From positions 84,557 through 148,556 of the forward strand of contig CAZIRF010000002.1 of NCBI GenBank assembly GCA_964541755.1: a stretch of DNA of 64,000 nucleotides. Reading direction: 5' to 3'. Both the position numbers and the translations under genes were made by a program. The notes below the pieces were generated by a model, which searched no databases, was not told the origin of the DNA, and saw only the letters and a list, made by a program, of their open reading frames with translations. Below are positions 43,721 through 52,226 of this stretch, piece by piece (position 1 is the first letter of the stretch; every line of letters begins with the position of its first letter). Source of the DNA: CAZIRF01 sp964541755 (GTDB lineage: Bacteria > Spirochaetota > Spirochaetia > Treponematales > Breznakiellaceae).

Positions 43721-45249
43721 ATCAACTGCACCTTGTATCCGAATACATCTTCAAACATATCGCCCTTCTCCTCAATTGCCATACGTTCCAAGGTATGGTC
43801 TTTCCTCGTGCCCGTATTTATCAGCATGAAATCTCTTCCACGTTCAATCTCGAAATCCACAATGCGTTGGGAATGCCCGCGATCCATTGCATCTGCCAAA
43901 CGAAGTATTGCAGCCAGTTTTAATACCAACATGCGATCTTCTTTTTGCAATGCAATATACGAAATATGAGTGTTGTTGGGTTTGTTTTTTCGGTGATAGC
44001 GTACCACATTTGAAATGATATCAATATCATCCCGATGAAGAGCAAATATTTCTGAATTGGCAACAATGTATTGGCTGTGCTTGTGGTGGCCGGAACTGCG
44101 AACAAACATACCAATATCATGCAGAATTGCCGCCACTTCAAGAAGTAATCGGGACCGACGATCCAAGCCATGCTCATCTTGCAAGAGATCAAATAGCTTC
44201 AAAGACAACAGGGTTACATGCTGGGCATGAGTCTCATCGTAGTGAAACTTGCGACCAAGGCTTACCGCCGACGCAATTACTTGTGAAAAAAATTCTTCCT
44301 GTAAAGTACTTTCTTCATCAGAGGCAAGATTGATAAGCAATCCCTCCCGAATTGAAATATTCGGAACAATTATACGCTCTGCAGAAGTCTTTTCCAGAAA
44401 ATATCGATAGGCGAGCAAACCGGCCACCAGGCCTTCAGCCTCTGCGTAAGGGATATGCAATTCATGCACACAGTCTTCAAGACTGTACTCACGAATCTTT
44501 TCCACAAAATCAATAAAGGCCGTCCGGTCAATTACTTGACAACTATCATTTATCTCAAAACCCAAGCGACTCGCCGCCAAACGCGCATCAGCACCGGCAA
44601 TGATAAAATTGCGGACATTGGACAGCTTCAATTCTGTATTGAGCGTCTCACAAGTCGTCTGTATCTGTTCTTTCAAGTATCGATGAAGATAGTGCATGGA
44701 ATTACCATGCTGGTGTAATTGTTGATCGACAAGTAGCGTACCAATACGCAAGCTGTGTGCAGCAACCATTTTTCCGCGCCGCAAGAGCATCATTTCGGTA
44801 GAACCACCACCTACTTCCAGAATGACGGAATTTGTTCGGCCAATACGCTGCCCTTCTTCTTTGAGCGCCCAGCGAACCGCCAGGTACATCAGTCTGTTTT
44901 CTTCGATTCCCTCTACGACATTTATAACAAACCCGGTTTTGATACGCACCCGATCAATAAAATTATCCCTGTTTCGGGCCTCTCGCAGAGCACTGGTTGC
45001 AATGACATGTACATCGTGCATATCGATTCGCCAGCTTTCGAGCAATTCCTTGAAATTCCTCAAGCCTTCAAGGCATTCGAGAAACAGATCTCTGGATATC
45101 GAGCCCCCGGTAAAAACATCTCGGCCAAGGGCGATTGGGCGGCCCGCACGATCAAGCACGGACCAAGTGCCATTTGTGTGAATTTCGGCAACAAGAAGGC
45201 GAATACCACTCGAGCCCAATTCAATTATTGCTGTCAAACGACTTCTCAT
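43717..45249 (-). CDS. ppx: Ppx/GppA exopolyphosphatase with HD-type C-terminal domain
   Basis: 510 residues. The actin-like N-terminal half has IELGSSGIRLLVAEI, SVILEVGGGSTEMMLL and GADARLAASRLG; the C-terminal half has an HD-like domain (LLEVAAILHDIGMFVRSSGHHKHS). It removes terminal phosphate from polyphosphate and/or pppGpp. AGG lies upstream of the start. It sits between the ROK kinase gene (12 bases away) and ppk1 (4-base overlap). Whether polyphosphate or pppGpp is preferred cannot be told. Confidence 0.93.
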   Translation of the reverse strand: MRSRLTAIIELGSSGIRLLVAEIHTNGTWSVLDRAGRPIALGRDVFTGGSISRDLFLECLEGLRNFKELLESWRIDMHDVHVIATSALREARNRDNFIDRVRIKTGFVINVVEGIEENRLMYLAVRWALKEEGQRIGRTNSVILEVGGGSTEMMLLRRGKMVAAHSLRIGTLLVDQQLHQHGNSMHYLHRYLKEQIQTTCETLNTELKLSNVRNFIIAGADARLAASRLGFEINDSCQVIDRTAFIDFVEKIREYSLEDCVHELHIPYAEAEGLVAGLLAYRYFLEKTSAERIIVPNISIREGLLINLASDEESTLQEEFFSQVIASAVSLGRKFHYDETHAQHVTLLSLKLFDLLQDEHGLDRRSRLLLEVAAILHDIGMFVRSSGHHKHSQYIVANSEIFALHRDDIDIISNVVRYHRKNKPNNTHISYIALQKEDRMLVLKLAAILRLADAMDRGHSQRIVDFEIERGRDFMLINTGTRKDHTLERMAIEEKGDMFEDVFGYKVQLI

Positions 45250-45261
45250 ATCAACAACCTG

Positions 45262-46239
45262 TCAATTTATTCCCTTGAGAGCATCACGAGCCAACAAAGC
45301 GGCACCCAAGGGAACCGCGTCATCTCCCAAGGCCCCCAAGAGTAAGTGCACAGACGTCCCTATATGCTTCATCGACTTTTCCTTCATCGTTTTGGATACC
45401 ATCTCCAAATACTTGTTCCCAAGCCGATTCGCAAACCCACCAGAGATAATAAAGGCATCCGGATTCAAGATCATGGCGAGATTGGCGAGGCCCAACCCAA
45501 GGTGATACGCCGCCCGGCTTACGATGTTTTCTATGGGCTTGAGCCCCTTTTCCATACCCTTTTCGAATACAGAGCTCTTGAATTTCTTTATATCCGAGCC
45601 GGTTTTATCACTCAATTGGGGGATTCGTCCTTGCGCCGCGGCAACGACAGCATCCTTGGCCATTGCCGTTCGGGACGCAAAGGCTTCCAGACAGCCGTGC
45701 TGCCCGCAGCCACACAGCGGCCCGCCGTCCATGATGATCATATGCCCTATTTCGCCAGCATTTCCCGTAGCCCCATTGTACAATGCACCATTTATAATGA
45801 TAGCGCCACCGATACCGGTCCCGACAAATACACCTACCACATGCCGATACTTCCCAGGCTTCAACTGACAATACTCGGCCCAGGTTCCAGCGTTGACATC
45901 ATTATCCACCACTACCGGGCAGCCAAATTCATCCTTTAGCTCATCACGAAGCGGGTAGTCCTCAAGCTCGATATTTGTAAGGCTTACCGTTCCTCTGTCA
46001 CGATCAATAATTCCCGGAACCGCAACCCCAATACCGATAAGGGCCGATGGTTCTACCGCACCTTCGACAAGAACGTCCTTTATAAGGTCAATAATTGCCT
46101 GCGAAACAGCCTTGCCGCCTTTTTCGCTCGGGGTTTTTTCTCGCTTGCGCAAAACAATAGTCCCCTTACTGTCGACAAGGGCACAAATCATTTTGGTCCC
46201 GCCAAGGTCAAAGCCTATCATCCAAGTAGTGTCTTTCAT
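45262..46239 (-). CDS. ROK-family sugar kinase (glucokinase-like)
   Basis: 325 residues from the ATG at 46239. The ATP loop is FDLGGTKMICALVD; the catalytic and zinc motifs are VVDNDVNAGTWAEY, VGTGIGGAIIINGALYNGATG and CGCGQHGCLEAFAS. ROK kinases of this type usually phosphorylate glucose; no DNA-binding domain is present, so it is not a ROK repressor. It heads the operon with ppx and ppk1, raising the possibility of polyphosphate use. An ATG 4 codons upstream (46251) is possible but neither has a ribosome site; a -10 box ends 7 bases before 46239. Confidence 0.9.
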   Translation of the reverse strand: MKDTTWMIGFDLGGTKMICALVDSKGTIVLRKREKTPSEKGGKAVSQAIIDLIKDVLVEGAVEPSALIGIGVAVPGIIDRDRGTVSLTNIELEDYPLRDELKDEFGCPVVVDNDVNAGTWAEYCQLKPGKYRHVVGVFVGTGIGGAIIINGALYNGATGNAGEIGHMIIMDGGPLCGCGQHGCLEAFASRTAMAKDAVVAAAQGRIPQLSDKTGSDIKKFKSSVFEKGMEKGLKPIENIVSRAAYHLGLGLANLAMILNPDAFIISGGFANRLGNKYLEMVSKTMKEKSMKHIGTSVHLLLGALGDDAVPLGAALLARDALKGIN

Positions 46240-46246
46240 ATCATTC

Positions 46247-46274
46247 AGCATAAACGAAAAAATCCCCTTTGCAG
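46247..46274 (-). promoter_or_regulatory. Possible ROK-ppx-ppk1 promoter nested in a terminator
   Basis: On the minus strand CTGCAA (46269-46274), a 16-base spacer and TATGCT (46247-46252), 7 bases before the ATG. The -35 box lies in the loop and right arm of the terminator hairpin of the preceding gene. If correct, the message is leaderless. Confidence 0.45.
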
Positions 46275-46284
46275 GGGATTTTTT
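46257..46284 (-). terminator. Terminator of the GH63-like gene
   Basis: AAAAAATCCCC and GGGGATTTTTT pair over an 11-bp stem with a 6-base loop and T-run. It lies ~48 bases past the GH63-like gene's stop and immediately before the ROK kinase start. Confidence 0.85.
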
Positions 46285-46331
46285 CAGGTCTTTATCAGAA
46301 TATGATGAATTCTCGAAATCTTGCGCCTAAT

Positions 46332-47756
46332 TTATAGCTTGTCTATAAGCATTGAACACTTGCCAGAAGGTATTGGCAGGGTCTTTTTCTTTTTCCCCAA
46401 GATATTGATAGTGAAATAATAGAGCTTCTCACTCTCCATGTGTATTTCCCAACCCCGACCACTCTTGTTTGATAAAATAGTGATCATATTTCGTTTGAGC
46501 GAAAGATTTTCTATCCCCATTATTTCAAGATTGGGGATAATCCAGTCGACCGTCTTTCTGGGAAGCGAAATCGAGAGTCCTACAATATTCTCTATCATCA
46601 AGGTAATTGTTGAAAGCCCGGTATAAGCGAGGTGTTGCTTTCGGGGAAAGGAATCATTCCCCGGCCAAGTGGCTGGACCCTCTTTCGTTGCGAGGTATGC
46701 CTCCCAGAGATGTCCCTTGTGATGATTCCCATCGGGGTGCATGGAATCGAGAATATAGTACATATGCCGAATGGCGCATTCGCGAGCCAAATCCCAACGA
46801 TTATATCGTTCAAGCCCTTTTATAACCATGAATGTAAGGTATGGAAAAACCGAACCCCTGTACCCGTTTCCTGCGGGGTCGAAACTCTCCTCGTCCAAGG
46901 CTATCGTGGGAAAGGGGTGTTCCGAACCAAAGGCAGCCGGATCAGAAAGGAGGGCGATCAGGTGTTCTGCCTTGTCATCATTCGGGATCTCTGCCAACAA
47001 GGGCCAAAAACCCGCGATACTGCGTAAAGGAAGGCGTTCCTCATTGGCATCCAAATCAAAATAAAAACCTCGTGAGGAATCCCACATTTTGGAATTGATT
47101 CTGGTTTTGAGTGAAAAATATGCTTTTTTGTAGAGGAAGCTCTGTTCCTTGTCATTGAGGATATCCGCCAAAGCAGACATATACAGGGCATTTACCGCCA
47201 TAACCGTATTGAAATCGACGTGATATACCGCTTTTTCCCGCGGGGCGTTAGTCATCCCCGTCGCAGAAAGAGGGACTGCGTAAAGCCCGTTTTCTTGCTT
47301 GTACGTCGCATCAATCCAATCAAGATAGCGTTGTAAAACCGGCAGAATTTCCTTTATTCGCTTCTTGTTGGCGGTTTTATGGTAAAGATTGAACTCGGCC
47401 CACGCAAAGAGCGGCAAGCCTACCCCTTCGGGGTTATCTGCTTCCATTACAGCCCGTCCGGTCTCCCGATCATAACAGGAACGAATGGCTCCACTTGCCT
47501 CTTGCTTTGCATAAAAGCAATCCAGTGCAGGATGAGCCTGATATATCCGGTTTGAATAGACCAGAAAGAATGAGGAAAAAATGCTGTCCAGCTGATTGAC
47601 CGTCGAACCTTCCGGATACGAAAAAAACTTGCCTTCAAAACCGCTGTCGGGGCCACCCGACAACCACCCATCTTGAATCCACGCCCAAGTCTTGTCGTAT
47701 ATATCCACAAAGTCCTGGTCATAAAAGTGGACTTTTGGAAAGTCACGCTTGATCAC
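46332..47756 (-). CDS. GH63/MGH1-like (alpha/alpha)6 glycoside hydrolase
   Basis: 474 residues of all-helical barrel type. Recognisable blocks are VYHVDFNTVMAVNALYMS, RSIAGFWPLL, PAGNGYRGSVFPYLTFMV and HLWEAYLATKEGPATWPG, as in trehalase/GH63/mannosylglycerate-hydrolase relatives. The glycosidic substrate cannot be assigned. It has no signal peptide. The start is the GTG at 47756 (then IKRDFPKVHFYDQ) because AAAGGAG lies 5 bases upstream; an in-frame ATG 26 codons earlier lacks a site. A terminator follows it. Confidence 0.75.
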   Translation of the reverse strand: MIKRDFPKVHFYDQDFVDIYDKTWAWIQDGWLSGGPDSGFEGKFFSYPEGSTVNQLDSIFSSFFLVYSNRIYQAHPALDCFYAKQEASGAIRSCYDRETGRAVMEADNPEGVGLPLFAWAEFNLYHKTANKKRIKEILPVLQRYLDWIDATYKQENGLYAVPLSATGMTNAPREKAVYHVDFNTVMAVNALYMSALADILNDKEQSFLYKKAYFSLKTRINSKMWDSSRGFYFDLDANEERLPLRSIAGFWPLLAEIPNDDKAEHLIALLSDPAAFGSEHPFPTIALDEESFDPAGNGYRGSVFPYLTFMVIKGLERYNRWDLARECAIRHMYYILDSMHPDGNHHKGHLWEAYLATKEGPATWPGNDSFPRKQHLAYTGLSTITLMIENIVGLSISLPRKTVDWIIPNLEIMGIENLSLKRNMITILSNKSGRGWEIHMESEKLYYFTINILGKKKKTLPIPSGKCSMLIDKL

Positions 47757-47966
47757 AGGATCTCCTTTTACTGTACAGACAATTCTAGTATCTCGATGGC
47801 TGTTTGCAACCACTGTCGCACAAAACAGAGACATTCAACATTCTGTACGATTAATCATATGAGACTACTCTATACACAACCAGCGAACAAGAAAATTACT
47901 CTACCAAGAGCAAAATGTCAAATAAAAAGATGTCTAAAATGTCAATAAACCGTAGTATCTGCATAC

Positions 47967-47995
47967 TTGACGGATATTTTGCAATGGTATATCAT
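47967..47995 (+). promoter_or_regulatory. Promoter of rex
   Basis: TTGACG (47967-47972), a 17-base spacer and TATCAT (47990-47995). The predicted start site near 48002 falls inside the Rex operator that begins 3 bases downstream of the -10 box. Confidence 0.7.
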
Positions 47996-47997
47996 TA

Positions 47998-48015
47998 TTG
48001 TGAAATATTTCACAG
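47998..48015. promoter_or_regulatory. Rex operator
   Basis: TTGTGAAATATTTCACAG matches the Rex-box consensus TTGTGA-n6-TCACAA except for the last base; the central 16 bases are a perfect palindrome. Placed over the transcription start of rex, it implies repression of rex by its own product, relieved when NADH is high. Confidence 0.88.
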
Positions 48016-48024
48016 GAGGAAGGC

Positions 48025-48684
48025 GTGAGTATACCACAACCAAGCACCGATCGATTAATCTACCTCGCACGCATCCTCGAAGGGCTGACAATACCGACCA
48101 TAAATTCCAAAGAATTGGCCGCAAAAAGCGGATACCCCAGCGATACCATACGAAAAGACCTTTCATTTTTGGACCTGTATAAAACAGCTCAAGAAGATGA
48201 CCCCGAATCCATCAAGGTGGTGAATAAACATCAGGGCAAAAAGGGGTATTCGGTACAAGCCCTTGAAAAGTCAATAAAACGGACATTCGGGCTCGATAAA
48301 CCCCGGCCTTTTTGCGTGATCGGCTTGGGTCGCCTTGGCTCGGCCTTCCTGAACTACCAAGGCTTTGAAAACGACGGATTTAACCTCGCTGCGGGATTTG
48401 ACGCAAGCGTTAACCGACTCGAAGTCCTCTCTGCTACAGTCCCCCTCTATCCCACTTTCAAGATGGGAGAAGTTATTCAAAGGAAAAATATAGAAATGGC
48501 GCTTCTCTGCGTCCCCCCGGAGGCGAGTGCCAAAGTGTGCGCCATTATTATACCGGCGGGAATAAAGGCCATTGTCAATTTCACTCCGGTCATCCTGGAA
48601 GTACCCAAAGAAGTCCACGTTCGCAACGTTCACGTTGGTGACGAATTGCGAATACTCGCCACGCGTTTGAATGGCACACAGTAA
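48025..48684 (+). CDS. rex: Redox-sensing transcriptional repressor Rex
   Basis: 219 residues with a GTG start after AGGAGG. N-terminal winged helix (TINSKELAAKSGYPSDTIRKDL) and a Rossmann domain for NAD(H) (VIGLGRLGSAFLNY), then the C-terminal swapping helix. Rex represses fermentation and respiration genes when NADH/NAD is low. A Rex operator lies in its own promoter. The next gene is serA, 96 bases on. Confidence 0.95.
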   Translation: MSIPQPSTDRLIYLARILEGLTIPTINSKELAAKSGYPSDTIRKDLSFLDLYKTAQEDDPESIKVVNKHQGKKGYSVQALEKSIKRTFGLDKPRPFCVIGLGRLGSAFLNYQGFENDGFNLAAGFDASVNRLEVLSATVPLYPTFKMGEVIQRKNIEMALLCVPPEASAKVCAIIIPAGIKAIVNFTPVILEVPKEVHVRNVHVGDELRILATRLNGTQ

Positions 48685-48696
48685 GCTTGGTCACTT

Positions 48697-48765
48697 TTAG
48701 CGTAGTCCGTCGGACTATTTTGCATTATATAGCGGGTTTACCCCGCTTTCGGTGTAATAACCGAA
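48697..48765 (+). promoter_or_regulatory. Three short hairpins in the serA leader
   Basis: Three consecutive inverted repeats lie between rex and serA: TAGTCC-GTC-GGACTA (48697-48711), AGCGGG-n5-CCCGCT (48731-48747) and TTCGGT-n6-ACCGAA (48748-48765). A TATATA-like box lies between the first two. None has a T-run, so they may be operators or leader structure rather than terminators. GGAGG follows just before serA. Confidence 0.4.
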
Positions 48766-48780
48766 ATTTGGAGGAACAAG

Positions 48781-49959
48781 ATGTTTAGAATTTCCACCAT
48801 GAACAAGATCGCACCCATTGGCCTTGATCTCTTTCCCAGCGACACGTACGAAGTTGCATCCGATCTTTCCAACCCCGATGCCATCCTTGTTCGCAGTGCA
48901 GACCTCCACGAAATGGACATTCCTGCATCGGTTAAAGCCATTGCACGCGCAGGAGCCGGCGTCAACAATATCCCCATAAAAAAATGCAGTGAGAAGGGCA
49001 TTGTCGTTTTCAACACGCCTGGCGCAAACGCAAACGCCGTTAAAGAACTCGCTATTGCCGGACTTCTGCTTAGCTCCCGAAAAATTGTCTCGGGTATCAA
49101 CTGGGGCTTCACTGTTGTGGAAAAAGAAGACCAGGTCCCGGAACTGGTAGAAAAAGAGAAGTCAAAATTCGCCGGCCCCGAAATTATGGGGAAAACGCTC
49201 GGGGTAATCGGGCTGGGGGCAATTGGCGTCATGGTCGCCAACGATGCGCTTGCCTTGGGCATGAACGTCATCGGCTTTGATCCCTTCATCTCTGTTGATG
49301 CTGCCTGGAACCTTTCCCACTCTGTCCAAAAAGCGGAATCTCTTGAGAGCCTGCTTACCAAGAGCGACTATATCAGCATCCACGTCCCCCTCAACGAATC
49401 AACGAAGGGTCTCATCAATGCCGAACGCATCAAATTGATGAAAAAGGGCGTTCGCATCATCAATCTGGCTCGAGGCGGACTCGTAAAAGAACCCGACGTT
49501 ATCGCAGCCCTCAATGCCGGGACCGTGGGCTCTTACTTTTGCGATTTCCCCACCGCAGAACTCCTGCGCTGCCCCAACGCAATCTGTATCCCCCACCTCG
49601 GGGCTTCAACCCCGGAAGCCGAAGACAATTGTGCAGTCATGGCTGTCAAGCAGCTTATGGAATACCTTGAAAAGGGAAATATCATCAATTCCGTAAATTT
49701 CCCCAAATGTCGACTCGAACAGCGTTCCCCGCAAAGACTCATTGTCATCAACCAGAATGTACCCAATATGGTTGGCCAAATTACCACCATTCTCGCCGCT
49801 GCATCGGTCAATATCACCGATATGATCAATCATCATCGTGAAGAATTCGCCTACAACATTATCGACACCGAACAAGAAATCCCCGTCGAAGCCCTCGACA
49901 AACTCAAATCGGTTAAAGGGGTCATCAGCGTTCGTGTTATCACAAAAGATCAAAACTGA
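48781..49959 (+). CDS. serA: D-3-phosphoglycerate dehydrogenase
   Basis: 392 residues. It oxidises 3-phosphoglycerate for serine synthesis. The nucleotide-binding site is LGVIGLGAIGVMVANDA. The catalytic Arg lies in INLARGGLV, and the His in ICIPHLGASTPEAEDNCA. A C-terminal ACT domain (VPNMVGQITTILAAASVNIT) suggests serine feedback. GGAGG precedes the start. It follows rex directly, which may link serine synthesis to NAD redox state. Confidence 0.93.
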   Translation: MFRISTMNKIAPIGLDLFPSDTYEVASDLSNPDAILVRSADLHEMDIPASVKAIARAGAGVNNIPIKKCSEKGIVVFNTPGANANAVKELAIAGLLLSSRKIVSGINWGFTVVEKEDQVPELVEKEKSKFAGPEIMGKTLGVIGLGAIGVMVANDALALGMNVIGFDPFISVDAAWNLSHSVQKAESLESLLTKSDYISIHVPLNESTKGLINAERIKLMKKGVRIINLARGGLVKEPDVIAALNAGTVGSYFCDFPTAELLRCPNAICIPHLGASTPEAEDNCAVMAVKQLMEYLEKGNIINSVNFPKCRLEQRSPQRLIVINQNVPNMVGQITTILAAASVNITDMINHHREEFAYNIIDTEQEIPVEALDKLKSVKGVISVRVITKDQN

Positions 49960-50026
49960 TAAGAAACAGAGGCACTTGTTCCAAATAATGACTGATACCT
50001 GACGCCACCACAGGTAACACCACGAA

Positions 50027-50060
50027 AAGGCCCCCGGGGAGCACACTCCCCGGGGGCCTT
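50027..50060. terminator. Bidirectional terminator between serA and the HEAT-repeat gene
   Basis: A 14-bp perfect stem (AAGGCCCCCGGGGA / TCCCCGGGGGCCTT) with a 6-base loop, lying between convergent genes. The T-run is better on the minus strand (TTTTCG). Confidence 0.85.
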
Positions 50061-50092
50061 CATTCATCATAACATTAGGCAAACAGATTCTA

Positions 50093-51250
50093 TCAAGGAA
50101 TGTTTTTCAAGGCGTCTTCGGCAAGTTTTACAACAGCCGGCTGCCAGCCCATAAAGGCAATTGCAGAAAGCTGTGGTCGCGCAGCCGCTTTGCCGGTGCG
50201 ACCCAATGCGGGAATCAAGGCACGAACAATGCGCTCATCAAGCTGCGTTACCACATCAGCCTTACGCCGCGCGTTCATATCCGAAAGATATTTTACCAGT
50301 AACGCCGTTGAATCATCCGAAGCACTCTTTGAGAGTGCCGCAATAGCGTTCAGCTTTTCCCCAATATCAAGACCCTCTTTATATGAACGATCCAGAAGGG
50401 GTACAACTTCATCGGGAATACCAAATTCTACCAACTGGGCCATTGCATCCTTTCGATATTGGGAAAGGAGGTTCTGATCCTGCTTTGTTGTTGCTACTTG
50501 AGACCATCCATCTTTATATGCAAATGCTGCAAGCTGTGCCTTGCTCTCAACAGGGGCTTTGGACAAGTACATGGTTTCAATTGCCAACCGCTTGGTTTCG
50601 TAATTCCCTTTCTTGATAATATTGGTAAGTGGCTCAAGTGGATCATCAACAATACCTGGTAGAACTTGTTTGGCCAAATCCTTGACCGGCTTGGAATACC
50701 ATGCGTTTGCCGCATAAAAAACCGGCTCATACACTTCGACAAGACGATATTTTTCAAGACCCATAATTGCCCCATAGGCAACCTTTTCCGTATCAGATCG
50801 ATTGATCGGGGCCTTGAGGTTCAAACCATTCAAAATTTGAATCAATTGCGGGAGATACTCTACCGATCGAACACGCCCAATGGCGGTCAAGGCCTCTCCC
50901 CGTACCGCAGGGTCGGAGATGAGTTGAGCCAGACGCCAAAGCTCTCCAGCGGCATTTTCATATTTTAGAGCGCCCAACTCCAAACACAACAACTTTGCCA
51001 GAGAATTGGCAGTACTCTTCTCGCTGTTTGTCTTCAAACTCGCATATTGACTGTTCAAGTTGGTCAAGGCATCAGCATAGAGAGAACCAGTGTCGCCAAT
51101 ATTCAAGTCCGACACGGTTTTGATAATCGAATACTGCTCGTAAACCGAGACACTCTGCTCATAGAGCCAGGTGTACAAATCCAACTCTTCGGAAGCATAG
51201 GCAGAAACACCCACAACCAAAGACACAACTACTGCAAAAAAACGTCTCAT
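50093..51250 (-). CDS. Exported HEAT-repeat protein
   Basis: 385 residues with a Sec signal (MRRFFAVVVSLVVGVSAYA) and helical HEAT-like repeats, e.g. PAVRGEALTAIGRVRSVEYLP and AARPQLSAIAFMGWQPAVVK. It is probably a periplasmic protein-binding scaffold. The ATG at 51250 has GAGG 6 bases upstream; an ATG 4 codons earlier (51262) overlaps the previous stop (ATGA) and may be used by coupling. It is co-transcribed with the lipoprotein gene upstream. No specific function is evident. Confidence 0.82.
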   Translation of the reverse strand: MRRFFAVVVSLVVGVSAYASEELDLYTWLYEQSVSVYEQYSIIKTVSDLNIGDTGSLYADALTNLNSQYASLKTNSEKSTANSLAKLLCLELGALKYENAAGELWRLAQLISDPAVRGEALTAIGRVRSVEYLPQLIQILNGLNLKAPINRSDTEKVAYGAIMGLEKYRLVEVYEPVFYAANAWYSKPVKDLAKQVLPGIVDDPLEPLTNIIKKGNYETKRLAIETMYLSKAPVESKAQLAAFAYKDGWSQVATTKQDQNLLSQYRKDAMAQLVEFGIPDEVVPLLDRSYKEGLDIGEKLNAIAALSKSASDDSTALLVKYLSDMNARRKADVVTQLDERIVRALIPALGRTGKAAARPQLSAIAFMGWQPAVVKLAEDALKNIP

Positions 51251-51258
51251 CCTGCACC

Positions 51259-52128
51259 TCATTGCGCTACCATCCGCTCTTCTTCCCGTACGGTATACTC
51301 GTAATTGTGCGAGTATTTCGCGCCGGCAAGCCGGTCATCAACCGATTTCTTGATCAATTCCCCCATATCACCATATTCAAAACTGTGGACGAATTGCTCC
51401 ACCCCCTTGAAATTCATGCGAGCCAAGCGAACCAATCGCCCATTCGAATGGGTTGATATTTCAAACCGAAGAAGGATTCCATCAGCACTGAAGTATTCCT
51501 GTTTGGCCAGAAACCCTTGATCGTCATAATCGAAAATACTATACGCTATCAAACGACCCGTACTGTCTGTTAACTCGGTTCGCTCCAAGCTTCCTGTTGC
51601 ATTCCACTGGTATTTCGTCGTCGCGAGATTACGACCGTCACCATTTGAAACACGTTGGGCAACGCGCCGCCCCGATTCATCATACTCATAGGTAAAAGCG
51701 GTAAGGAGCTTCCCCTCGCCATCCTCAATTCGCTCGGATACCAGCTTGTCGCCTTCATACCCGTACCGGGTAACGGATTTGACGAGCCCCTTTTCATCCA
51801 ACAAACGCTTTTCATCCAAGCGGGAATCAGAATGAACATACTCAACCTGATCCAAAAGAACCGCCGAGGCACTATAGCGCTTCTTGCGTTTTACATACCC
51901 CTCTTCGGTGTACTCGGAAATCGTATATTCATCCAAGGATCCGTCTTCAAAGCGCAGAGAAGCCTTTCGTTCTACCGGAACCCGCACGATCTTCGCGACC
52001 ATCACCGGAGCAGCGTCCGCACCCTCCCCCGAAACACCAGTACCGGAAGATTTTTTCTTTGCTGGTGATGAAGCACAAGACAGTACAAGCAAAACAGTCA
52101 ATGAAGACCACAATAAGCGATTGTTCAC
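51259..52128 (-). CDS. Lipoprotein with YD/MORN-like repeats
   Basis: 289 residues. Signal peptide with lipobox VLSC (MNNRLLWSSLTVLLVLSCASS), then a Ser/Gly linker and repeated short units such as YDESGRRVAQRV, YDDQGFLAKQEYF and YGYEGDKLVSERI, like RHS/YD or MORN-type beta repeats. An envelope location is likely. It overlaps or abuts the HEAT-repeat gene downstream, so the two form an exported pair. No function is recognised. Confidence 0.78.
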   Translation of the reverse strand: MNNRLLWSSLTVLLVLSCASSPAKKKSSGTGVSGEGADAAPVMVAKIVRVPVERKASLRFEDGSLDEYTISEYTEEGYVKRKKRYSASAVLLDQVEYVHSDSRLDEKRLLDEKGLVKSVTRYGYEGDKLVSERIEDGEGKLLTAFTYEYDESGRRVAQRVSNGDGRNLATTKYQWNATGSLERTELTDSTGRLIAYSIFDYDDQGFLAKQEYFSADGILLRFEISTHSNGRLVRLARMNFKGVEQFVHSFEYGDMGELIKKSVDDRLAGAKYSHNYEYTVREEERMVAQ

Positions 52129-52190
52129 ACTAACCCCCTCACTTCACTAGAGTATTGCCAAAATGGGGGAGATATCAAGCGAAAACAGCA

Positions 52191-52220
52191 TTTACACCCA
52201 TGCAAATCGCTTGCTATCAT
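52191..52220 (+). promoter_or_regulatory. Promoter ending 6 bases before the GH5 start codon
   Basis: TTTACA (52191-52196), an 18-base spacer and TATCAT (52215-52220), followed by ACGCAC and the ATG. No ribosome site is present. The -10 and its distance to the ATG are the same as at hprK. Confidence 0.5.
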
Positions 52221-52226
52221 ACGCAC

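Noticed and set aside
47912..47945. Repeated AAAATGTCAA motif upstream of rex
   Set aside because: Two copies in AT-rich DNA without symmetry or fixed helical spacing; too weak to call an operator.
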